This document shows positions 7,970-16,808 of a stretch of DNA of 64,000 nucleotides, piece after piece. Both the position numbers and the translations under genes were made by a program. A model generated the notes under the pieces. That model was not told the DNA's origin and made no database searches. It worked only from the letters and a program-made list of their open reading frames with translations. Within the stretch, counting starts at the first letter, position 1, and each line of letters opens with the position of its first letter. This stretch comes from Actinomycetota bacterium (GTDB lineage Bacteria; Actinomycetota; Acidimicrobiia; Acidimicrobiales; Ilumatobacteraceae): NCBI GenBank assembly GCA_030645495.1, contig JAUSLV010000019.1, forward strand, positions 62,001 through 126,000. Reading direction: 5' to 3'.

Positions 7970-8206
7970 TCAGGCGGAACCGTCATGCCGCTGCAGTGGC
8001 CACGCCTGTTTGGCCCGACGGCGTTCAAGGCGGCCGAGCAGGGTCATGACACCGGCACCGCCGATCAGACCAACGATCACCGCGACTGCCAGGAGGCCAA
8101 CTCCGTCGAGCAGCAGCCGCAGAAGTGCAATAGTGCCTCCCGTCAGCAAAACACCGCCATAGAGTGCGATGGCTTTCGCACTCCAGCGGGCGTCTTCGTC
8201 CGCCAT
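7970..8206 (-). CDS. Small two-helix membrane protein, unknown
   Basis: A 78-residue protein with two hydrophobic segments (about residues 12-30 and 33-50) joined by a very short turn, ending in a basic RLERRRAKQAW tail. Alternative in-frame start at 8224. I favour 8206 because a nine-codon open frame (MAIPNVDRN, 8237-8208) with a well-placed TACTGT -10 ends one base before this ATG, which would allow coupled re-initiation. No family recognised. Confidence 0.5.
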   Translation of the reverse strand: MADEDARWSAKAIALYGGVLLTGGTIALLRLLLDGVGLLAVAVIVGLIGGAGVMTLLGRLERRRAKQAWPLQRHDGSA

Positions 8207-8244
8207 ATCAGTTTCGGTCAACATTCGGGATGGCCATACTCCAG

Positions 8245-8250
8245 ACAGTA
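8245..8250 (-). promoter_or_regulatory. -10 element upstream of a nine-codon leader frame
   Basis: TACTGT lies 7 bases before the ATG at 8237, which opens a nine-codon frame ending just before the small membrane protein gene. Confidence 0.4.
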
Positions 8251-8347
8251 CCCGGCCGCCGGGCACGGTGACCCCCGCACAACTCGTCGTACGAGTGCAG
8301 CTCATCGCAGGGCGGGCGCCGGGCACCACCGTCGCGCGCCCCTTCCC

Positions 8348-8353
8348 TAGAGT
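8348..8353 (+). promoter_or_regulatory. -10 element, leaderless promoter of the AddB-like gene
   Basis: TAGAGT followed by 7 bases and the GTG at 8361; this also decides the start of the gene. Confidence 0.5.
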
Positions 8354-8360
8354 GCACAGC

Positions 8361-11321
8361 GTGGCACTGCAGCGGCGCTCCTCCCCCTACGGCACGGTCG
8401 CGCTGCAGGCATTGCGCGAGGCCATCGACCAGGTGCAACAGGGCGATCCGCTGGCACCCGTCACCGTGCTGGTGCACTCCAACGCGGTCGGCGTGTCGGC
8501 GAGGCGGTGGCTGGCGGCCAACGGCGGCGTGGCCGCCGCGCAGTTCCTCACCACGTTCCGCTTCGCCGAACTGCTGGCCGGGCCCCGCCTGGCCCAGATG
8601 GGCCGCCGCCCGCTCTCCACCCCGGTCATCGATGTCGCGGTGCGCCAGGCGCTGGTGGCGCACCCGGGCATGTTCCGCCTCATCGCTCATCACCAGGCCA
8701 CGGTCAACGCCCTTCGCGATTGCCATCGCGATCTTCGCCACCTGCCCGAGCAGGTGGTGCAGCGCATCGCCAACACCGGCTCGGCGCGGGCGCGCGATGT
8801 GGTTCGTATCCACCGGGCGGTGCAACAGACGCTGCGTCGCGAGTGGTACGACGAGGCCGATCTGCTGCGCATGGCGGCCGAGGCCGGTGGCCTCGCACCC
8901 ACTCGCACGGTCGTGTTCCTACCGCAGCGCATGCGCCCCACCGAAGCCGCGCTGCTGCAGGCGTTGGCCGCACACGGCGAGGTCGTGGTGATCGAGGGCG
9001 AGGCAGCCCCACCGCAGCACACCCGCATCGACACCATCGACGCCTCCGACGCCGACGACGAGGTGCGCGAGGCCGTGCGGGTGGTGGCCACCGCGGTGCA
9101 CGAGGGCACACCACTGCACCGCATCGCCATCGTGTGGCCGCGCAACGAGCCGTACGCGCGTCTCGTCGGCGAGCACCTCTACGACGCCGGCATCCCCTGG
9201 AACGGCCGCTCGGGTATCGCCCTGCACGAGCGGTTGGCAGCGCGGCTGGTGCTCGATGTGCTGCGCCTCGATCGGCGGGGCGTGCGCCGCGCCGACCTGT
9301 TCACGCTGCTGGCCCACGTGCCTGCCCGCATGGCCGACGGCAGCCAGGTGCAGCGCCAGCGGTGGGAGCGCCTCACGCGCGATGCCGGCGTCGCCGCCGA
9401 CGCCGACTGGGATGTTCGCCTGCAGGAATACGCGGCGGTCGAGGTGGCCGCCCAGCGCGAGGGCAACGCTGCTGCCGCGCTCACGCTGCAGTCGTTCGTG
9501 GCCGAGCTGCGCGAGCGGCTGGGTGCACCCGCCGCCGTGGCCCCGTGGCAGCACTGGACCGACATCGCGCACACGCTCTTGCATCGCTGGCTGGGTGGCC
9601 ACCGCGGCGTGGCTGCACTGCCGCCCGAGGAAGGCGAGGCGCACCAAGCCGTGCAGGCCGCGCTCGATCGGCTGGGCCGCCTCGATGCGCTGGCCGAGCC
9701 CACCACCCGCACGGTGTTCGCCGACACGCTGGCGGCCGAGTTGCTCGGCGCCCCCGGCCGTATCGGCCGCATCGGGGTGGGCGTGCACATCGGCCCGCTC
9801 AGCTTCGCCGTGGGCCAGTCGTTCGACCTCGTGGTGGCCGTCGGCGCGTGCGAGGGGTTGCTGCCCGCTCCACCCCCGCCCGAAGCGCTGCTGTCCGACT
9901 CGGATCGGGCACTCACCGACGGCGGGCTGGCGCTGAATGCCGAGGCCGTCGAGCAGCAGCGCACGCAGCTGTGGGCCGTCCTCGCCGGCACACCGCGGGC
10001 CGTGGTACTGCACCCTCGTGGCGATCTGCGGGCCACCGCCCAGCGCCAGCCGTCGCGCTGGATCGCCGACCTCGTGGCCCTACAGCTGGTGCCCGCCCGC
10101 AGCGTGCCGTCGTTCGCCGCCGGCATCGCCGATGCCGGCTTCCCGGCCACCGTCGCGCAGCATCGGCTGCGGGCTCTCAGCCACGCCGTGCGCGCCGGCA
10201 CCCCGCTGGCGCAGCACCCGCTGGCGCAGCAGTTGCAGCCGCTCCGTGCAGGCGCCGCGATGCTCGCCGCCCGGGCCTCCAACCTGGTCACCGAATACGA
10301 CGGCGATCTGGGTGGGCTGGTGATCGAGCCATTGGGCAGCGGCGCGGTGTCGCCCACCCGGCTCGAAGCGTGGGTGGCCTGCCCGCACGCGTGGTTCATG
10401 CAGTACGTGCTGGGCATCAAGCCGGTCGAGCAGCCCGACGAGCAACTGCAGATCAGTCCCAGAGACCGAGGCACGTTGGTGCACGGCGCACTCGATCGCT
10501 TCCACTGCCAGGTGATCGAGGGCGTGCTGCCGCAACCCGGCCCGCAGGGCTGGACCACACAACACCTCGATGCGTTGTTGCAGTGCTTCACCGAAGAGGC
10601 CCGCCACCTCGAGCGGCTGGGCCTGGTGGGGCGCACCGCGTTCTGGACCGCGGAGCAGAGCCGCCAGCGCCACGAGCTGGCCACCTGGCTGCGCCACGAC
10701 AGCGATCGCGTGGTGGCCCGTGGCGCCACGGTGGTGGCCTCCGAGCACCGCTTCGGCCGCGCCGGTACGGCACCCGCTGTGCTCGCGCTACCCGACGGCG
10801 GCACGGTGTCGATGCTCGGCGCGGTCGATCGCATCGACCGCTGTGCCGATGGCTCCCTGGTCGTCACCGACCACAAGACCGGCGGCGACACCGCGTACAA
10901 GGGCATCTCCGATGCCGACGCCACCGCCGGCGGCACGCGCTTCCAGCTGCCCGCCTACGCCGCGGCGGCGCTCGCCATCACCGGTGCGCCCACCGCCACC
11001 CCGGTGCTCGCCGAGTACGGCTTCTTCGCCAAGGCCGAGTACAAGCGCCGCGGCGCATCGATCGGTAGCGCGCAGTGGCCGCATATCGGCGAGCACATCG
11101 CTCACGTGCTCGATGGCATTCGCTCGGGGCTGTTCATCGCCCTGCCGGGCAAGTCGCAGTTCAAGCTGTCGTTCACCCAGTGCGAATACTGCGACCCCGA
11201 CAACCTCGGCACTGCCGAGCAATGGGCCGAGTTCGAGCGCAAGGCAGCCGACCCGCGTGTGCTGGCCCTGCTGGGCCTGGCCGACGACCACGACACGGTG
11301 GGCGGCGGCAGCGATGACTGA
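8361..11321 (+). CDS. AddB/RecC-like subunit with PD-(D/E)XK nuclease domain
   Basis: A 986-residue partner subunit for the helicase-nuclease encoded next. The N-terminal region is related to superfamily 1 helicases but has lost the P-loop (VTVLVHSNAVGVSARRW where a GxGKT would be), as in AddB. The C-terminal 270 residues form a RecB-type nuclease: RGTLVHGALDRFH, then MLGAVDRIDR with LVVTDHKTGG supplying the metal-binding Asp and Lys. A Cys before this domain (WVACPHAW) and a CEYCD pair near the C-terminus resemble the split iron-sulfur motif of AddB, though the fourth Cys is not obvious. Family knowledge: processes double-strand ends for recombination. The stop overlaps the next gene by 8 bases. 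Confidence 0.75.
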   Translation: MALQRRSSPYGTVALQALREAIDQVQQGDPLAPVTVLVHSNAVGVSARRWLAANGGVAAAQFLTTFRFAELLAGPRLAQMGRRPLSTPVIDVAVRQALVAHPGMFRLIAHHQATVNALRDCHRDLRHLPEQVVQRIANTGSARARDVVRIHRAVQQTLRREWYDEADLLRMAAEAGGLAPTRTVVFLPQRMRPTEAALLQALAAHGEVVVIEGEAAPPQHTRIDTIDASDADDEVREAVRVVATAVHEGTPLHRIAIVWPRNEPYARLVGEHLYDAGIPWNGRSGIALHERLAARLVLDVLRLDRRGVRRADLFTLLAHVPARMADGSQVQRQRWERLTRDAGVAADADWDVRLQEYAAVEVAAQREGNAAAALTLQSFVAELRERLGAPAAVAPWQHWTDIAHTLLHRWLGGHRGVAALPPEEGEAHQAVQAALDRLGRLDALAEPTTRTVFADTLAAELLGAPGRIGRIGVGVHIGPLSFAVGQSFDLVVAVGACEGLLPAPPPPEALLSDSDRALTDGGLALNAEAVEQQRTQLWAVLAGTPRAVVLHPRGDLRATAQRQPSRWIADLVALQLVPARSVPSFAAGIADAGFPATVAQHRLRALSHAVRAGTPLAQHPLAQQLQPLRAGAAMLAARASNLVTEYDGDLGGLVIEPLGSGAVSPTRLEAWVACPHAWFMQYVLGIKPVEQPDEQLQISPRDRGTLVHGALDRFHCQVIEGVLPQPGPQGWTTQHLDALLQCFTEEARHLERLGLVGRTAFWTAEQSRQRHELATWLRHDSDRVVARGATVVASEHRFGRAGTAPAVLALPDGGTVSMLGAVDRIDRCADGSLVVTDHKTGGDTAYKGISDADATAGGTRFQLPAYAAAALAITGAPTATPVLAEYGFFAKAEYKRRGASIGSAQWPHIGEHIAHVLDGIRSGLFIALPGKSQFKLSFTQCEYCDPDNLGTAEQWAEFERKAADPRVLALLGLADDHDTVGGGSDD

Positions 11322-14300
11322 GCAACTCGACCTGTTCGGCGGCGAACCCCAGCCGGCAGCGGGTACCGCCGCGACCGCGGCCACCTCCCTCGCGGCCGAG
11401 TCGCCGCCCACCTCCATCGCGGCCCACACGCTGCCGCCCGACCAGGCGCAGCGCGACATCGTCACCGGCGAGCTGGGCACCACGCTGTTCGTGGAGGCCG
11501 GCGCCGGCAGCGGGAAGACCACCGCGCTCGTGCAGCGTGTCCTGCACCTGGTGCTGGCGGGTGTGCCCATCGGCAGCATCGCCGCCATCACGTTCACCGA
11601 GAAGGCCGCGGCCGAACTGCGGGTGAAGGTCCGCGAGCGGCTCACGCAGCACGCACGGCAGGCCACCGATCCGGCGCAGCACGCGCTGGCTCACACTGCC
11701 CTGGCCGACCTCGACGCCGCCCCCATCGGCACGCTGCACGCGTTCGCCCGCCGCCTGCTCAACGAGTTCCCGGTCGAGGCCGAGCTACCGCCCCGCTTCG
11801 AGGTGCTCGACGAGGTGCAGAGCGCCACCGCCTTCCACGAGCGGTTCACCGACTTCCTGGAAGCACTGCTCGACGACCCGGCGTCGGTGCGCCTGGTCGA
11901 GCTGTGCCAGTACGACAAGTTCGACGTGGAGCGCGGTGTACGCCGCATGGCCGAAGACTTCCAGGCCAACTGGGATCTCGTGTTCGAGCGTGTCGACCCC
12001 ACACCTCCCCCACCGGCCGACACCGATCAAGTCCAGCGCCGGCTGGCGGCAGCGTGCGCCACGGTGGCCGCCCACCAGCCACCCGACGGCGACCTGCAGA
12101 CCGCAGTGCGCGACGAGTTCCGCGAGCACGCGCAGGCGTTCACCGGTAGGTTGCCGTTCGGCGAGCTCCTGCGCCGCCTCGTGGCCATCGAGAACACGAA
12201 GTACCTGAAGAAGGGCAACACCGCCAACTGGAAGAAGGCCCACGGCGGCGACGACATGCTGGCCACGTTCAAGGCCGATGTCACGATCGCCGTGCAACTC
12301 GCCCATGCGGCGATCGTGCAGTGCAACGAGGAGCGGCGGCTCACGATCGGCGCCTTGTTGCGCGAGTTCACGCTCGGCTCGGTGCAGGCCCGCCGCGAAG
12401 ACGGCCTGCTCGAGTTCCACGACCTGTTGGTGCTGGCCCGGCGGATGGTGGCCGACCACGAGGGTGTGCGCACGCAGTTGCACCAGCGCTACACCCACCT
12501 GTTGCTCGACGAGTTCCAGGACACCGACCCGATCCAGCTCGAACTCGCCGTGCGCATCAGCGCCCAGCCCGCGGGGCAGGCGGCCGACTGGCGATCGCTG
12601 CAGCCGCTGCCCGGGCGCCTCACCGTGGTGGGCGACCCCAAGCAGAGCATCTACCGCTTCCGCCGCGCCGACATCGCGCAGTTCCTCAGCGCTCGCGACC
12701 AGATCGGCGCCACCTCGGCCACGCTGTCGGCCAACTTCCGCAGCGCCGAGCCGGTCATCCGCTGGGTCAACACCACGATGGCCAACCTCATCCAGCCGCA
12801 AGAGGGCATCCAGCCCCATTACGAGCCGCTGGTGGCCGCCCGCTGCGGCGAGCACGCACACGGCACTGTCACCGTGCTGGGTGCCGAGCCGCACACCGAC
12901 CTCGGCCGCGCCGGCGCGGAGATGCTGCGCGAGCGCGAGGCCGCCGACGTGGCCGCGATCGTGGTGCAGGCGCTCACCGAAGGCTGGCACGTGTTCCAGG
13001 ACGGTTCGCTGCGCAAGTGCAACGCCGGCGACATCGCCATCCTGCTGCCCTCGCGCTTGTCACTGCCCGCGCTGCAGGCTGCGCTCGTGGCAGCCGGCGT
13101 GCCCTACCGGGCCGAGAACAGCTCGCTGGTGTACGGCGCGCCAGAAGTGCGCGCGCTGATGTTGGCGCTGCGTGCCGCCGACGATCCCACCGACGAGTTG
13201 GCCATCGCCTCGGTGCTGCGCACACCGCTGTTCGGCTGCAGCGATCGTCACCTCTACGAGTGGAAGGTGCAGCACGGCCAGCGCTGGTCGTGGCACGACC
13301 TGCCCAGCGAGCTGGCCGATCATCCGGTGGCCGTCGGCCTGCGCTGCCTGGGCGAGGTCGAGGCCCGCATTCGCTTCAGCACGCCGTCGCAGCTGCTGTC
13401 GTGGCTGGTGCACGAGCGCTGCGTGATGGAACTCGCGCTCGCCCGTCGCGACAGTCGCGACGTGTGGCGCCGAGTGCGGTTCGTCATCGACCAGGCCAGG
13501 GCCTGGAGCGAGGCCGGTGGCCACGGTGTGCGCCGCTACCTGCTCTGGACCCGCCTGCAAGGCGACGAGGGCCGCTTCGTCGCCGAGACCGTGCTGCCCG
13601 AGACCGACCACGACGTGGTGCGGATCATGACCGTGCACGCGGCGAAGGGCCTCGAGTTCCCGATCACGATCGTGTCGGGCCTCACCACCCGCGGCCGTTC
13701 ACAAGCCGGCCGCCGCGTCGTGTGGACGCCCGACGGCTGGGCGTTGTCGTCGCCCGACGACCCTACGTACCAACAGTTCGCCCCGATCGACGAGGCGATG
13801 GGCGACGCCGAGCGTCGCCGCCTGCTCTACGTGGCCTGCACCCGCGCGATGGATCACCTGGTGGTGTCGTGTCACCGGCCACCCACCCCCAACGGTTCGG
13901 CGGCGCACGAGCTCGCCGAGGCCAGCGCCGAGGCGCAACACCTGGTGTTCACGCCCACAGCTGCGGTGCTGCCGGCCACTGCCGCGCCGCCCAGCGAACT
14001 GCCGTGGGCCGACGAGCTGCAATGGGCGGCCACCTGGCACGCCGATCTGGCCGTCGCCAGCCGCCCGGCAGCGCTCAGCGCCACCACGCTGGCCACCCGG
14101 CTGCACGACCCTGCCGCGGCCACCGACCCCGGTGCTGCCAAGGATCCGGTCGACCTCGACCTGCCGCCGTGGCAGCGCGGCCGGTACGGCACCGCCGTGG
14201 GCCGCGCCGTGCATGCCGTGCTGCAGTTCGCCGACCTCACCGACGGCCACGACATCGCTTCGCTCGCTGCGGCCCAAGCCGCGTCGGAGGGCGTGTTCGG

Positions 14301-14709
14301 CCACGAGCGCACGATCGAGAAGCTGGCCCGCTCGGCACTCGCGGCGCCGATCGTCGCCGCCGGCGTGCAGGGCACCCACTGGCGCGAGTTGTTCGTGGCC
14401 GCCAGCGTGGGCGACACCGTGGTGGAGGGCTACATCGATCTACTGGTTCGCCACCCGCAACACGGCCTGGTGATCGTCGACTACAAGACCGACCAGGTGG
14501 CAGCGGGCCCCGACCGCGACGATCGATTGCGCCGCTACGGCGTGCAACTCGCCGCGTACGGGGTGGCGCTGTCGCAGCTGGTGGGCGAGCCGATCACCGC
14601 CGGCGTGCTGGTGATGTGCCGCACCAGCGGCGCGGCCGAGCAGGTGGAGGTGCCCAACTTCCCGTCGCTGCAGGCCTCGCTACGCGGCCAGTTGGCTCAG
14701 GACGGCTGA
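11314..14709 (+). CDS. AddA/RecB-like UvrD-family helicase-nuclease
   Basis: A 1131-residue superfamily 1A helicase fused to a C-terminal RecB nuclease. Walker A is EAGAGSGKTT at residues 61-70; later motifs are TFTEKAAAELR, LLLDEFQDTDP, VVGDPKQSIYRFRRAD, MTVHAAKGLEFP and LLYVACTRAMDHLVV. The nuclease part reads GTAVGRAVHAVLQ, EGYIDLLVRH and VIVDYKTDQV, with the downstream YGVQLAAY helix. Both subunits therefore carry a nuclease and this one the ATPase, which is the AddAB layout rather than the mycobacterial AdnAB layout with two helicase motors. Role: resection of DNA double-strand breaks. The ATG start overlaps the upstream stop. Confidence 0.85.
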   Translation: MTEQLDLFGGEPQPAAGTAATAATSLAAESPPTSIAAHTLPPDQAQRDIVTGELGTTLFVEAGAGSGKTTALVQRVLHLVLAGVPIGSIAAITFTEKAAAELRVKVRERLTQHARQATDPAQHALAHTALADLDAAPIGTLHAFARRLLNEFPVEAELPPRFEVLDEVQSATAFHERFTDFLEALLDDPASVRLVELCQYDKFDVERGVRRMAEDFQANWDLVFERVDPTPPPPADTDQVQRRLAAACATVAAHQPPDGDLQTAVRDEFREHAQAFTGRLPFGELLRRLVAIENTKYLKKGNTANWKKAHGGDDMLATFKADVTIAVQLAHAAIVQCNEERRLTIGALLREFTLGSVQARREDGLLEFHDLLVLARRMVADHEGVRTQLHQRYTHLLLDEFQDTDPIQLELAVRISAQPAGQAADWRSLQPLPGRLTVVGDPKQSIYRFRRADIAQFLSARDQIGATSATLSANFRSAEPVIRWVNTTMANLIQPQEGIQPHYEPLVAARCGEHAHGTVTVLGAEPHTDLGRAGAEMLREREAADVAAIVVQALTEGWHVFQDGSLRKCNAGDIAILLPSRLSLPALQAALVAAGVPYRAENSSLVYGAPEVRALMLALRAADDPTDELAIASVLRTPLFGCSDRHLYEWKVQHGQRWSWHDLPSELADHPVAVGLRCLGEVEARIRFSTPSQLLSWLVHERCVMELALARRDSRDVWRRVRFVIDQARAWSEAGGHGVRRYLLWTRLQGDEGRFVAETVLPETDHDVVRIMTVHAAKGLEFPITIVSGLTTRGRSQAGRRVVWTPDGWALSSPDDPTYQQFAPIDEAMGDAERRRLLYVACTRAMDHLVVSCHRPPTPNGSAAHELAEASAEAQHLVFTPTAAVLPATAAPPSELPWADELQWAATWHADLAVASRPAALSATTLATRLHDPAAATDPGAAKDPVDLDLPPWQRGRYGTAVGRAVHAVLQFADLTDGHDIASLAAAQAASEGVFGHERTIEKLARSALAAPIVAAGVQGTHWRELFVAASVGDTVVEGYIDLLVRHPQHGLVIVDYKTDQVAAGPDRDDRLRRYGVQLAAYGVALSQLVGEPITAGVLVMCRTSGAAEQVEVPNFPSLQASLRGQLAQDG

Positions 14710-15521
14710 GCCGGCCCACGCGTCGGCGGCCGGGCAGGGTGCGCACGCACCAGCGGGCGCGCCGGGTGCTGCGCGGACACCGGGGGCAGCGGCCCCGAGG
14801 GCAGGTCGGACGATTCACGCAACGAGCGGGCCATGGCGAACGCCGCCTGCTTCAGCAGCACGAGTGCGATCAGCGCGACGAGGGCCATCAGCAACGGCTT
14901 CACCAGCGCCCACACCAACGCATCGCCCTCGCCCTTCAGCGGCGCAAGCACTCCGGTGTCCACGGGGTCGCCGCCGGCGAGGAACGTGCGCACCGGATCC
15001 TCGAGCTGCGGGCACTCCGTATCTCCGTCGTTCAACCCGATCACGGCATCGCCACCGAACAACGGTGCCTGTTCGCGAACCGTGCTCAGCAGCCGACCGG
15101 TCGCCTCGTCGGAGCGAACCCCGACGATGTACTCGCCGCCTGTCGCCAAGAAGCGCGCCTCCTCGCCGTAGAGCACGTCGGTCTCGCCGGCGATCAGGTA
15201 CGGCCCGAGGTCGCCGTACAGCTGACGGTCCACCAGGAAGCGAGCGGTGGTGGGTTGGTCGGGGTCGTCGAGCGCGGTGACCGTGCCGGTGAATACGGCG
15301 AGCGCCGGCGCCGGCACGGCACACCCTGCGGGCACCACGATCAGCGGCCCCATCGGTGGGGCCAGCGAGGTGGCCGGGGCGTTGGGGTCGGGGGCCGGCA
15401 GCGTGGTGTCCGGGGCGGCCGGCTCGGGCACCGGTTGCGTGCCGGCTGCCACCGGCTCGCCCGGCGCGAATGCCAGCGCGGCGGCCGCGAGGCCGAGACA
15501 CGCCAGCAGCATCCTTCGCAT
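14697..15521 (-). CDS. Secreted, C-terminally membrane-anchored protein, unknown
   Basis: A 274-residue protein: a signal peptide (residues 1-26, ending AAAALAFAPGEPVAA), a Pro/Ala-rich linker, an extracytoplasmic domain of about 150 residues containing a few cysteines, one strongly hydrophobic helix at about 203-223 (ALVKPLLMALVALIALVLL), and a basic, Pro-rich cytoplasmic tail. No catalytic motif is visible. The 3' end overlaps the convergent helicase-nuclease gene by 13 bases. A TAGCGT -10 lies 6 bases before the ATG. Confidence 0.65.
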   Translation of the reverse strand: MRRMLLACLGLAAAALAFAPGEPVAAGTQPVPEPAAPDTTLPAPDPNAPATSLAPPMGPLIVVPAGCAVPAPALAVFTGTVTALDDPDQPTTARFLVDRQLYGDLGPYLIAGETDVLYGEEARFLATGGEYIVGVRSDEATGRLLSTVREQAPLFGGDAVIGLNDGDTECPQLEDPVRTFLAGGDPVDTGVLAPLKGEGDALVWALVKPLLMALVALIALVLLKQAAFAMARSLRESSDLPSGPLPPVSAQHPARPLVRAHPARPPTRGPAQPS

Positions 15522-15527
15522 CGCGCC

Positions 15528-15533
15528 ACGCTA
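15528..15533 (-). promoter_or_regulatory. -10 element, leaderless promoter
   Basis: TAGCGT followed by 6 bases and the ATG at 15521 on the minus strand; it is only 31 bases from the divergent -10 at 15564. Confidence 0.45.
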
Positions 15534-15563
15534 CTGACCATGGGTGCGTCCGTGGCGGCAGGC

Positions 15564-15569
15564 CATACT
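15564..15569 (+). promoter_or_regulatory. -10 element, leaderless promoter of a 36-residue ORF
   Basis: CATACT followed by 6 bases and the ATG at 15576. Confidence 0.4.
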
Positions 15570-15575
15570 GGAACG

Positions 15576-15686
15576 ATGGGTTTCGATTCGACTCGTCCGA
15601 AGGTCGTGAAGCGTGGCGACTACGTGGTGATGGCGGCCGCCACGCTCGTCACCATCGGCCTTCTGGTGTGGGCCTTCCTGGGCTGA
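15576..15686 (+). CDS. 36-residue single-pass membrane protein
   Basis: A short frame with a basic N-terminus (MGFDSTRPKVVKRGDY) followed by one hydrophobic helix of about 20 residues (VVMAAATLVTIGLLVWAFLG) ending at the stop. A consensus-like -10 sits exactly 6 bases before the ATG, and the frame ends well before the next gene. Coding is supported by composition and promoter placement only. No function can be assigned. Confidence 0.6.
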   Translation: MGFDSTRPKVVKRGDYVVMAAATLVTIGLLVWAFLG

Positions 15687-15727
15687 GACGCTGCGCGCCC
15701 GACCGTGGGCGGCAGGCCTCGGTGCGA

Positions 15728-16069
15728 TCAGAAGGCGTGCTGGATCACGTGCACCTTCGCACCCACCACGGCAGCGACGTCGAAGCGCACCTCCAACAGG
15801 CCGGCGGGCCGCTCGCTGGCCAGCCAGGCCGCGGCCAAGCGCCGCAGCCGGCGCTGCTTGGCCCAATGCACCGCGCCTTCCGGCCCGCCGAACTCGGCCG
15901 AGGCCCGCGCCTTCACCTCGCAGAACACGATGCACCCGTCGCCGGCCAGCACGAGGTCGAGCTCGCCGAACGAACAGCGCCAGTTGCGGGCCAGCACTCG
16001 GTAGCCGTGGCGCACGTACCATCGCGCGGCCTCGTTCTCGCCGAACCGGCCACGCGCCTGGCTGCTCAG
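15728..16069 (-). CDS. yraN: YraN/UPF0102 family nuclease-like protein
   Basis: Matches UPF0102: GRFGENEAARWYVRHGYRVLARNWRC, then GELDLVLAGDGCIVFCEVKAR supplies the D-(E)xK nuclease-type motif, and VRFDVAAV closes the domain. Length from 16069 is 113 residues, as expected. There is no ATG, GTG or TTG in frame near the conserved start; the candidates are a CTG at 16069 or an ATG at 16198 deep inside the DUF2469 gene (156 residues with an unrelated 43-residue N-terminus). I give the CTG start with reservation. Family knowledge: predicted PD-(D/E)XK fold, role unclear, often near rplS/rnhB in actinobacteria. Confidence 0.65.
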   Translation of the reverse strand: MSSQARGRFGENEAARWYVRHGYRVLARNWRCSFGELDLVLAGDGCIVFCEVKARASAEFGGPEGAVHWAKQRRLRRLAAAWLASERPAGLLEVRFDVAAVVGAKVHVIQHAF

Positions 16070-16095
16070 ATCTCGCCCGCTAGAAGCTGCAGGGC

Positions 16096-16389
16096 CTAGA
16101 TCTCGGTCGAGGGCAGCTCTTCCACGTTGACGTCCTTGAACGTCAGCACCCGAACCTTCGGCACGAACCGGGTCCGGCGGTACATGTCCCACACCCATGC
16201 GTCGGTCAACTCCACCTCGATCACCGGACGCGCTGCGTCGCCACCAACGGTGAGCTTCACATCGTTCGCCAGGTAGAAACGGCGCTCGGTTTCCACGGCG
16301 TAGCGGAACATGGCCGCGACGTCTTGGTACTCCTGAGCGAGTTGGAGCTCGCGCTCGGCCTCGAAGTTCTCCAGGTCGTCAGAACTCAA
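16096..16389 (-). CDS. DUF2469 family protein
   Basis: A 97-residue protein closely resembling mycobacterial Rv2901c over its whole length: it begins MSSDDLENFE, has VETERRFYLAND in the middle and DAWVWDMYR...RFVPKVRVLTFKDVNVEE at the end. The start codon is TTG, chosen because the conserved N-terminus begins there. DUF2469 genes sit beside rnhB, lepB and rplS in actinobacteria; here rplS follows directly and rnhB and lepB are not between them. Function unknown. Confidence 0.85.
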   Translation of the reverse strand: MSSDDLENFEAERELQLAQEYQDVAAMFRYAVETERRFYLANDVKLTVGGDAARPVIEVELTDAWVWDMYRRTRFVPKVRVLTFKDVNVEELPSTEI

Positions 16390-16423
16390 TGTGGGTGCTT
16401 TTCACACCGATGCGTAACGCCGA

Positions 16424-16771
16424 TCAGGCGTCGCGCTTTTCCTTGATCTTGGCAGCCTTGCCCACGCGATCGCGCACGTAGTACAGCTTGGCGCGACGCA
16501 CGTCGCCGCGCTTCACGACCTCGATCTTCTGCACCGTGGGGGTGTGCACCGGGAAGGTGCGCTCGACGCCCACGCCGTAGCTGACCTTGCGAACCGTGTA
16601 GGTCTCCTGCACGCCACTGCCCTGACGAGCGATGACGCTGCCCTGGAACACCTGCACGCGCTCCTTGTTGCCCTCGACGACCTTCACGTGCACCTTCAGC
16701 TCATCGCCGGGCCCGAAGTGCGGGATGTCCGTGCGAATGGACTGGCTGTCGACAAAATCGGTGGACTTCAT
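16424..16771 (-). CDS. rplS: Ribosomal protein bL19
   Basis: A 115-residue large-subunit protein at the 30S-50S interface. [31 protein letters not shown]-type segments and [34 protein letters not shown] are diagnostic. The ATG at 16771 is chosen since L19 begins MKSTDFVDS-like; the frame upstream is antisense/shadow of trmD. It follows trmD by 37 bases and belongs to the same minus-strand operon. Confidence 0.95.
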   Translation of the reverse strand: MKSTDFVDSQSIRTDIPHFGPGDELKVHVKVVEGNKERVQVFQGSVIARQGSGVQETYTVRKVSYGVGVERTFPVHTPTVQKIEVVKRGDVRRAKLYYVRDRVGKAAKIKEKRDA

Positions 16772-16808
16772 GGCGCGGACTCTCTTACAGCGGTCGTACA
16801 GGGAACGC

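Noticed and set aside
12321-15686. Very long alternative frames, such as 1121 codons here, 777 codons at 6017-8350 and 900 codons at 20989-23691
   Set aside because: They run antisense or out of frame to genes with clear motifs and have Arg/Ala/His-rich, motif-free translations, the usual effect of high GC on non-coding frames.
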